From: Psychrobacter namhaensis
GTDB taxonomy: Bacteria > Pseudomonadota > Gammaproteobacteria > Pseudomonadales > Moraxellaceae
Direction of reading: 5' to 3'
DNA: 64,000 nucleotides
Assembly: GCF_016107545.1 (NCBI RefSeq)
Contig: NZ_JABASS010000006.1
Location: 98,129-162,128, forward strand
The notes under the pieces are model-generated. The model saw only the letters and a program-made list of their open reading frames with translations. It searched no databases and had not been told where the DNA came from. Shown in pieces: positions 58,498 to 64,000 of the stretch. A program made the translations under genes and the position numbers. How positions within the stretch are numbered: the stretch's first letter is position 1; each line of letters begins with the position of its first letter.

Positions 58498-58540
58498 TAC
58501 TTATAGGCTATTTGAAAACATGCAAAATTAGAGTGGAATA

Positions 58541-58771
58541 ATGACCAAACCAACCGTAATCCCAGGCATTTACCGCCACTATAAAGGCAGCCTATATCAA
58601 GTGCTGCACACCGCGCAGCATTCAGAGACCGAAGAAACATTGGTTGTTTATCGTTGTCTATACGGAGAGTATGGCGTTTGGGTCAGACCGCTTGCGATGT
58701 TTACTGAAACGGTATCGGTAGAGGGTAAAGAGATACCACGATTTGAATTGATTCAAGCGTTGGCGAATTAA
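58541..58771 (+). CDS. DUF1653 domain protein
   Basis: A 76-residue protein that is entirely one DUF1653 module. Hallmarks are PGIYRHYKGSLYQVLHTAQHSETEETLVVYRCLYGEYGVWVRPLAMFTETV. The fold is a small beta barrel, and the domain also occurs in larger proteins, but no biochemical role is known. It lies 95 bases after tyrS behind a hairpin, so it may be read from the tyrS promoter or its own. Confidence 0.88.
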   Translation: MTKPTVIPGIYRHYKGSLYQVLHTAQHSETEETLVVYRCLYGEYGVWVRPLAMFTETVSVEGKEIPRFELIQALAN

Positions 58772-58815
58772 GTTTAAACGTTTTCTTAACTATTTTGATA
58801 GCACATGAAACAAAT

Positions 58816-58842
58816 AAAAAGCGACTTTTGGAGTCGCTTTTT
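58816..58842. terminator. Bidirectional terminator between DUF1653 and hydrolase genes
   Basis: AAAAAGCGAC and GTCGCTTTTTT form a perfect stem between convergent genes, with A and T tracts on both sides. Confidence 0.9.
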
Positions 58843-58857
58843 TATTCAGATTCAAAA

Positions 58858-59814
58858 CTACTCTCGCAAAAACGCTTTTAATATCTTATAAAAGCCAATT
58901 GGCTCATCCACTGGCACAGCATGACCTGAGCGCGGCAATATAACTTCGCGAGCATTGGGAAGCATCCGTGTGATTTTTTGCTGCCATATGGGGTCATATA
59001 GTTTGGAGCGACCACCGATAAGATTGACCACTGGAATAGTCACGTCTTCTATAGCGGGCCGAAAATCATAGGGTAGCGCCAAATAGGCTTGTAGGCAGCA
59101 CATCTTATGTTGCCACGTGCTGTGGTCATAAAATACCAACTTGTGATCTTGTTGATGGGTCAATATGTGCACGATGGCCTTTGAGCGCGGACGGTTTACT
59201 GACAATAGGGAAAACGAACGCTCGACATCTGTGACGCGCCGTTTGAGAGTAAAAGGCAAGTGCGTAAAGCTATCGAGCTTAGCATACGGCAGTGTCAGAT
59301 CTACCACCTCATGAAAGACCTCAAACCTCTCTTGTTGCTGCTTTCCAAACAGTCCACCTTGCCAGTCCAATTGATTATGAATAGCAGGGCTCTGATCGAT
59401 ATTCAAATAGCGACTGACTCGTGACAAGCCAAAACGCTCAAAATACGCCCACATCACGAGCGCACCCATTGAGATAGCAGCGACTGGTAGTGACTCTATG
59501 TGGCAAGTCACGCAAATTTGCTCAATTACGGTGTTAATATCATCGGCATACTGACGCACAAAATCAAACTGATGAAGCTCGATATCTTTTGCCGCTCCGA
59601 ACCCTCGCAAGTGCGGTAGATAAAACGCATATTTACCAGTGAGCGGCAAAATAAACGGCAAAAACTCACGCGCATCCATCCCATACGCATGTAGCATCAT
59701 GACGGGTTTGCCATTGCCAATGACCGTTACTGGCAGCAGTGTACCATCCGCCAGTGCGACCTTTAGCGTCTGTAATTGATAGTGAGCCGGTAGAGAAAGA
59801 AGGTTTGTTTTCAT
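58858..59814 (-). CDS. Alpha/beta hydrolase
   Basis: Alpha/beta hydrolase of 318 residues. The oxyanion region is PVMMLHAYGMDAREFLPF near residues 38-55. The nucleophile is Ser in AAISMGALVMWAYF, an SMG variant of GxSxG near residue 117. The acid is probably in the VNLIGGRSKLYDP region, and the His is in LPRSGHAVPVDEP. The first 30 residues form beta strands as in esterases and lipases of this class. No signal peptide. Substrate unknown. Its upstream region abuts the (TGTGATG) repeat locus. Confidence 0.85.
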   Translation of the reverse strand: MKTNLLSLPAHYQLQTLKVALADGTLLPVTVIGNGKPVMMLHAYGMDAREFLPFILPLTGKYAFYLPHLRGFGAAKDIELHQFDFVRQYADDINTVIEQICVTCHIESLPVAAISMGALVMWAYFERFGLSRVSRYLNIDQSPAIHNQLDWQGGLFGKQQQERFEVFHEVVDLTLPYAKLDSFTHLPFTLKRRVTDVERSFSLLSVNRPRSKAIVHILTHQQDHKLVFYDHSTWQHKMCCLQAYLALPYDFRPAIEDVTIPVVNLIGGRSKLYDPIWQQKITRMLPNAREVILPRSGHAVPVDEPIGFYKILKAFLRE

Positions 59815-60017
59815 AGAGTGGCACAGTCAGTTCAGGATAAAAAGGGCAGGTCTATAAGTCATTTTTGCTGGTGTTGCTGCACAGTGCATCAGTTACATAC
59901 TTTGTTCTTATCAAACGCTCTTAGCTTCCACACTCAAATAAAAGACTGTTATATTAAGACAATCGTGATGACCATATGACCATAGCATAAAATCTGTCTA
60001 ACGGTAAAAATTGCCAC
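59815..60017. other. Divergent intergenic region upstream of the heptanucleotide repeat
   Basis: About 200 AT-rich bases. A TATATT at about 59950 may be a -10 element reading toward the repeat, with no good -35 visible. No gene. Confidence 0.4.
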
Positions 60018-60101
60018 TGTGATGTGTGATGTGTGATGTGTGATGTGTGATGTGTGATGTGTGATGTGTGATGTGTGATGTGTGATGTGTGATGTGTGAT
60101 G
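60018..60101. repeat. Heptanucleotide tandem repeat (TGTGATG)12
   Basis: Twelve perfect copies of TGTGATG, 84 bases without a single deviation. The tract ends 36 bases before the start codon of the plus-strand gene at 60138 and about 20 bases before its ribosome site. It therefore lies in the promoter or 5' leader. Perfect homogeneity suggests a young and slipping array. Confidence 0.97.
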
Positions 60102-60137
60102 AGTATTCCATTTGTCGGCCAATAAGGATATCAGCGT

Positions 60138-60794
60138 ATGAGTAAGACGATATTACCGCTGCTCGATAGCAGTCTTTATCCACAATTTTGGCAGCAGCAG
60201 ACGTTTACGAATCCACAAACCCTCTTAACCGCAATGCTTACAGCAGATATTACCCCAGATGCCCACGCCTTTACCCAGCAGTTGCTAGCCAATGACACGT
60301 ATCAAGAATGGATTAATAGCACCATATTTGGACGTTATCTTCATCGCAACTTTACGGCGTTTTATCAGCAAGCAGAAGACAGCTTTAATAGTGATATGCC
60401 TGCATTATTTCGCCAAGAGTTAATGCGTCACGCGCAGTATTTGCCGCTAGAGCAGACGTTGTTTTTTGCAGGTAATTTACCCAAAAGCGTTCGGCAAACC
60501 AAGGTTTTAACCACCACCGTCAACCCTGCCACTGCCGTAATAAATGCGCAGAAAACAGCTGAAAAAGCAACAATGAGTCATTCAAGGACTATTGTCAATC
60601 AGGTAAGAATTGTCGGCAAACAAGTCTTAGGATTTCCAATCCGCCACAACAAACGCACTAGCGAGCGCCTACGTAATGAAGTACTGATTTTAGACTTTCA
60701 GGATTTGCGTTTGGTCAATGAGCTAAACATTGAAGGCATAAAAAAAAGCAATATAGATCACTCTATATTGCTTCGGTCTTACGATTTACGTTGA
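60138..60794 (+). CDS. Orphan protein with possible ADP-ribosyltransferase-like features
   Basis: A 218-residue protein I do not recognise. AAGGATATCAGCGT precedes the ATG. Its strands LFFAGNLP (about 108-115), VLTTTVNPATAVINA (123-137), VRIVGKQVLGFPI (156-168) and LRNEVLILDFQDLRLV (178-193) run in an order reminiscent of the R, STS and ExE parts of ADP-ribosyltransferases. This is a loose resemblance only. The 3' end passes through eight As and a perfect hairpin. With one A fewer the frame would stop inside the hairpin, so the C-terminus may be altered. It lies just behind the (TGTGATG)12 tract. Confidence 0.6.
   Translation: MSKTILPLLDSSLYPQFWQQQTFTNPQTLLTAMLTADITPDAHAFTQQLLANDTYQEWINSTIFGRYLHRNFTAFYQQAEDSFNSDMPALFRQELMRHAQYLPLEQTLFFAGNLPKSVRQTKVLTTTVNPATAVINAQKTAEKATMSHSRTIVNQVRIVGKQVLGFPIRHNKRTSERLRNEVLILDFQDLRLVNELNIEGIKKSNIDHSILLRSYDLR
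60746..60773 (-). terminator. Perfect hairpin terminator overlapping the orphan gene's 3' end
   Basis: Twelve-base perfect arms AAGCAATATAGA and complement around TCAC. On the minus strand eight Ts follow, so it is a strong terminator for transcription from the SDR gene, about 200 bases downstream of that gene's stop. Confidence 0.85.
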
Positions 60795-60976
60795 TCAGAC
60801 AAAGTGAGACAGTCGGTTCGATTTAAAAACGCTAAGGGATTGCTGGGATGAAGGGTTCGCAGCCTGTGTTTACAACGGCTGTCTGCAACAGCCAGAAAGC
60901 AAGAACAATTGATACCAGCAGAACGCTTGTGTTGCCTCACGCTTTTATTTTTAACGATTATAGACAATATTAGAAT
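60779..60976 (-). other. Segment between SDR gene and its terminator, possible dispersed element
   Basis: About 200 bases lie between the SDR stop and the terminator. The minus strand has an open frame of 62 codons (60967-60779) ending RTDCLTLSDQRKS just before the hairpin, without a ribosome site. The sequence has a small palindrome GGCTGT-CTGCA-ACAGCC at about 60877-60893. It looks like foreign or repetitive sequence rather than spacer, but only a genome-wide search could show that. Confidence 0.35.
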
Positions 60977-61729
60977 CTAAGAGTCTTGTTTGGCAATCGT
61001 CAAACCATTGTAGGTTTGCGCCACTGGCATCACCTCCAAACGGTTGACATTAATGTGGGCAGGCGACTCAATCAGCCACAATAAAATATCGCCGATATCG
61101 TCACCTGTCATGGTTTTAAAACCATCATACACCTGTGCGGCTTTATCATCATCGCCATGATAGCGCACGTTGGAAAACTCCGTACCAGCGACATTGCCTG
61201 GCTCAAGATTGGTCACGCGTACTTGTGTACCAAGCAGATCTGCGCGCAAGTTTAAGCTAAATTGCTTTACAAAGGCTTTGGTTGCACCGTAGACGTTACC
61301 GCCATAGTAAGGCCAGCTACCCGCAATCGAACCAACATTAATAATATAGCCACTGTCACGTGCCACCATCGCTGGCAAGACGGCATGGGTCAGTGCCATC
61401 AAACCTTTAACGTTGGTATCCGTCATGCGCATCCAGTCATCAAGATTGGCTTTATGGGCCGGCTCTGTACCAAGTGCCAGCCCTGCATTATTGACCAACA
61501 CATCAATTTGCTTAAAGCCGTCAGGCAAGTCAGCAATGATTGATGGGAGGGAGGCTGTGTCACTAACGTCCATGACCACAGGTAAAAACGCCTCGCCTAA
61601 GGTGTCAGCCAACTCGTTAAGTTTGTCTAAGCGCCGGGCACAGCCAATGACGTGATGACCATTTGCGACCAAACGCTCAGCCAGTGCTTTGCCAAAACCG
61701 GCGCTTGCTCCTGTAATCAGTACGTTCAT
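60977..61729 (-). CDS. ydfG: SDR-family oxidoreductase, YdfG-like
   Basis: Short-chain dehydrogenase of 250 residues. The cofactor motif is LITGASAGFGKALAERL at the N-terminus, and ARRLDKL after beta 2 suggests NADP. Catalytic residues are Ser in INVGSIAGSWPY and Tyr/Lys in GNVYGATKAFVKQFSLNLRADLLGTQVRVTNLEPGNVAGTEFSNVR. These late motifs closely match YdfG, which oxidises L-allo-threonine and reduces malonic semialdehyde. Its terminator lies beyond a 200-base segment downstream. Confidence 0.88.
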   Translation of the reverse strand: MNVLITGASAGFGKALAERLVANGHHVIGCARRLDKLNELADTLGEAFLPVVMDVSDTASLPSIIADLPDGFKQIDVLVNNAGLALGTEPAHKANLDDWMRMTDTNVKGLMALTHAVLPAMVARDSGYIINVGSIAGSWPYYGGNVYGATKAFVKQFSLNLRADLLGTQVRVTNLEPGNVAGTEFSNVRYHGDDDKAAQVYDGFKTMTGDDIGDILLWLIESPAHINVNRLEVMPVAQTYNGLTIAKQDS

Positions 61730-61855
61730 TACCTCTCCTTATCATTGATGCTATGTGCTTCTACCATGAGATTTTGGCGACTGCTCGACTTATCTTATCT
61801 TATCTGAGTCACACGTGGCCATTAACGTTGCGGCTTTAGCCTAAAAGGCCTAGCG

Positions 61856-62515
61856 TTATCTGTTTGATAACTGTTTACCAAAGATTTTATCACCCGCATC
61901 ACCAAGACCTGGAATGATATACCCGTGCTCATCTAAATGACTGTCTAGCGCGGCGGTATAAATGGTCACGTCAGGATGCGCTTCATTCACCAAACGTACG
62001 CCTTCAGGGGCAGCAACTAACACCAAGGCTTTAATGTTAGTACAACCATTTTTCTTGAGCATCTCGATGGTCGCAACCATGGAGCCGCCCGTTGCGAGCA
62101 TTGGGTCGATGATAAGGGCTGGACGTTTGTCCATGTGGCTCACAAACTTTTCAAAGAAAGGCACGGGCTGCAGTGTTTCTTCGTCACGTTGTAGACCCAC
62201 GACAGAGATTTTTGCGGTAGGGATCAAATCAAGCACCCCGTCAAGCATGCCAATACCTGCACGTAAAATCGGTACGATGGTCGCTGTTTTCCCGATAATT
62301 TGCTCCCCAGTGATTTCACCACACCAGCCTTGCATTGGGAAGGTTTCAATTTCAAAATCACGGCTCGCTTCATACGCCATCAAGCGGGCAAGCTCTTTGG
62401 TCAACGTCCGAAATTTATAAGTACTACAATCTTTTTCGCGCATTAGGCTGAGTTTATGACGGACTAGTGGATGATCGATTACCGTAATTTTTAAACCGTT
62501 GTTTAAGTCACTCAT
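61856..62515 (-). CDS. upp: Uracil phosphoribosyltransferase
   Basis: Pyrimidine salvage enzyme making UMP from uracil and PRPP. Family stretches are [59 protein letters not shown] and [11 protein letters not shown]. The PRPP loop is [19 protein letters not shown], and the uracil-binding end is [15 protein letters not shown]. Length 219 is about ten more than usual. GAGAGTTCTT precedes the start. It is separated from the SDR gene by about 125 bases, so it may be an independent unit. Confidence 0.97.
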   Translation of the reverse strand: MSDLNNGLKITVIDHPLVRHKLSLMREKDCSTYKFRTLTKELARLMAYEASRDFEIETFPMQGWCGEITGEQIIGKTATIVPILRAGIGMLDGVLDLIPTAKISVVGLQRDEETLQPVPFFEKFVSHMDKRPALIIDPMLATGGSMVATIEMLKKNGCTNIKALVLVAAPEGVRLVNEAHPDVTIYTAALDSHLDEHGYIIPGLGDAGDKIFGKQLSNR

Positions 62516-62872
62516 AAGAACTCTCTTGATTTTTGGGCTGACGCTTGCGCAGTTACTGCGGTTGCTATTAGTATAAAAGATACAAACACTTACTGCACTT
62601 TAACCTTATATTAAGCACATAAATAGTAAGATGAACGCTGTAATATCAAGCTCGCTAAATACATCGAATGCTTTTGCAACGGTATTTTTTCACGAAATTA
62701 TCATGTTAGCGTACATAACCGTTATGAAAGCCACGGCGATTTAGACGAAATAAAGCATTATTTTCTGAACTAGGCCGACCACGTTTTAAGCGGACTATGT
62801 TTTACTATATAGCGCTATTTAAAGTGAAGTAGTATTTAGGCCTGCTATGATAACAAAAAAACCACTTTTCTG
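62516..62872. other. Divergent intergenic region between upp and the UDG-like gene
   Basis: A spacer of 357 AT-rich bases that must hold two promoters. No convincing consensus pair, RNA gene or repeat was seen. Confidence 0.4.
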
Positions 62873-63586
62873 ATGAAGAATATCATGACTACACGACCAG
62901 ACACTGACCAAAACAAGGCAAGTCAGGCAGATAACCCCCTAATATTGTCCGAAACAAGAGCCGCCGCAGTAGAGACTCATCCGTTTGCGCCGGTGCTGCC
63001 ACCAAATGCCACCGTAATGATGATGGGTACGTTTCCACCAACTGCTGATAAGTGGGCGATGTCTTTTCATTATCCTAACTTTTATAATGATATGTGGCGT
63101 ATCTATGGGCGCGTGTTTTTTGACGATGCTGACTATTTTAGAGTAGGCGATGAGAAGCGTTTTGACCCTGACCGTATTCGTAATTTTATGTTTGAACGTG
63201 GCATCGCCTCGTGTCCTACTGTCAAGCAAGCCATTCGGGAGACGGGTAATGCCTCTGATAAAAACTTAACCGTCGTAACGACGGTAGATTTGGACAACAT
63301 CTTGCCGCAAGTACCAAAGGTAAATACATTATTTACCACAGGTGGTAAAGCGACTGAAGTGTTGCTCGGACTATTAGATGAGCCAATTGCCAAATCAAAG
63401 CATCCCAAGACCAACCAAAGTATGGATTATCCTTATCAATGGCAAAATGCAGACAATAGCCAAACAGCCGACGTTAACGATTTAACTTTGTATAGGTTGC
63501 CGTCTACTTCACGCGCTTATCCCTTAGCGTTAGACAAAAAAGTCGCGGCCTATAAAGACTTCTTTAAAAAGATAGGTAAGCTATAA
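62873..63586 (+). CDS. Uracil-DNA glycosylase superfamily protein, divergent
   Basis: A 237-residue protein with the two outer motifs of the UDG superfamily. Motif 1 is MMMGTFPP (near residue 60), followed by FHYPNFYNDMWRIYGRVFF, like the YY-N-FW stretch of UDG and Mug proteins. Motif 2 near the C-terminus is YRLPSTSRAYPLALDKKVAAY, like LPSTSPA. The Pro-Pro in motif 1 and the long insert between motifs separate it from families 1-5; it is nearest in pattern to family 6-like or uncharacterised members. Start may be the ATG at 62873 or 62885. Likely repair of deaminated bases, unproven. Confidence 0.75.
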   Translation: MKNIMTTRPDTDQNKASQADNPLILSETRAAAVETHPFAPVLPPNATVMMMGTFPPTADKWAMSFHYPNFYNDMWRIYGRVFFDDADYFRVGDEKRFDPDRIRNFMFERGIASCPTVKQAIRETGNASDKNLTVVTTVDLDNILPQVPKVNTLFTTGGKATEVLLGLLDEPIAKSKHPKTNQSMDYPYQWQNADNSQTADVNDLTLYRLPSTSRAYPLALDKKVAAYKDFFKKIGKL

Positions 63587-63809
63587 GGTAATGATTGTAG
63601 GATTTACTGCTTTAGAACCTCTTATATAGCTAGAAAGCGTCTATAAAAAGTCCCTAGCGTGAAGAGAAAAGTGACGTTAATCGAAGTAAACACTCAGTAA
63701 GCACCCGCTCTCATAAATAGTTAGCATTCTTTTTCACACTTAACTTATTGAAATGGCGTTAGTATTTGGCGTCTATCAAACTGATTTGATAAACTCTCAG
63801 AATAACCCC
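63587..63809. other. Intergenic region after the UDG-like gene
   Basis: About 220 AT-rich bases without ORF, hairpin terminator or RNA gene that I can support. It leads into the tandem promoters. Confidence 0.4.
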
Positions 63810-63837
63810 TTGACCCCACATTAAAACCACGTATAAT
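63810..63837 (+). promoter_or_regulatory. Strong promoter, first of a tandem pair
   Basis: TTGACC at 63810-63815 and TATAAT at 63832-63837 with a 16-base spacer. No gene with a ribosome site begins in the next 160 bases. Confidence 0.75.
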
Positions 63838-63966
63838 GCCACCCAGTCGGAAGGGAGCTGCATTAAGAAACATAGATCACATTTATGGGAGATAAAGCAG
63901 CTAGTCTAGATTTAACCCAACTCTTCATAGCAAGAAAAAAAGTTAAAACTAAATAAAAAATACTTC

Positions 63967-63994
63967 TTGACTTGATAAAAAAAGCGTCTATAAT
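63967..63994 (+). promoter_or_regulatory. Strong promoter, second of a tandem pair, at window edge
   Basis: TTGACT at 63967-63972 and TATAAT at 63989-63994, spacer 16, followed by the GC-rich ACGCAC. GC-rich discriminators and tandem promoters are typical of rRNA and other stable-RNA operons, so one may begin just beyond base 64000. Confidence 0.8.
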
Positions 63995-64000
63995 ACGCAC

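Noticed and set aside
59998..60183. Minus-strand frame rich in His, Thr, Ser and Ile across the heptanucleotide tract
   Set aside because: It is just the translation of the 7-base repeat, has no ribosome site and overlaps the start of the plus-strand gene.
60779..60967. 62-codon minus-strand frame after the SDR gene as a real protein gene
   Set aside because: No ribosome site and unusual composition; treated instead as part of a possible dispersed segment.

Overview
The window reads as chromosomal DNA of a gammaproteobacterium of the family Moraxellaceae, most probably Psychrobacter. This is inferred from the character of the proteins (RapA, Rho, PheST, TatABC, UrtABCDE, TesB, YcgN, Lnt), moderate GC and AT-rich intergenic DNA. 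No 16S gene is present to confirm it. The content is almost entirely core housekeeping genes. I see no prophage, transposase, CRISPR array, complete rRNA gene or tRNA gene.

Layout. 1-1407 is the 3' part of uvrC. 1562-4093 (minus) is folA, thyA and lgt. 4324-10475 (minus) is a complete urea ABC transporter operon, urtABCDE. It is preceded by a sigma-54-like promoter and an NtrC-like dyad, which suggests control by nitrogen limitation. 10926-16340 holds an NRDE/TANGO2 protein, rppH, an OsmC plus MAPEG pair, dusC and an FBH1-like helicase. 16558-20034 (minus) holds tatABC, hisIE and a small thioesterase. 20470-25512 (plus) is rpmI-rplT, then pheS-pheT-ihfA. 25730-30504 holds two small lipoproteins, a YpfJ-type metallopeptidase, rho with a long leader, and trxA. 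30867-38748 holds an RluA-type pseudouridine synthase, a flavin monooxygenase, a 2-hydroxyacid dehydrogenase, rapA and tesB. 38867-43330 (minus) holds mutY, a GIY-YIG/DUF4357 protein, ylqF and a dienelactone hydrolase. 43476-48432 holds a YcgN protein, a DUF4105 protein, corC and lnt. 48604-58771 holds a small membrane protein, a POT peptide transporter, an aminopeptidase P, a coiled-coil protein, a FabF-type synthase, anmK, tyrS and a DUF1653 protein. 58858-63586 holds a hydrolase, an orphan gene preceded by a 12-copy heptanucleotide repeat, an SDR, upp and a UDG-superfamily protein. The window ends in two consensus-like promoters in tandem, pointing to a strongly expressed stable-RNA or similar operon just beyond the edge.

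Functional links. PheST and IhfA share one transcription unit. L35-L20 stand without infC. TatABC form an export operon. Lgt and Lnt, the first and last enzymes of lipoprotein maturation, are both here, as are several predicted lipoproteins (UrtA and two small ones). UvrC, MutY, the UDG-like protein and the FBH1-like helicase are DNA-repair functions.

The best candidates for something undescribed are: (1) the locus at 60018-60976, where a (TGTGATG)12 tract sits just upstream of an orphan gene whose 3' end runs through an A8 tract and a terminator hairpin shared with the convergent SDR gene; (2) the putative NtrC/sigma-54 control of urt; (3) the divergent UDG-superfamily protein at 62873; (4) the tandem promoters at the right edge.
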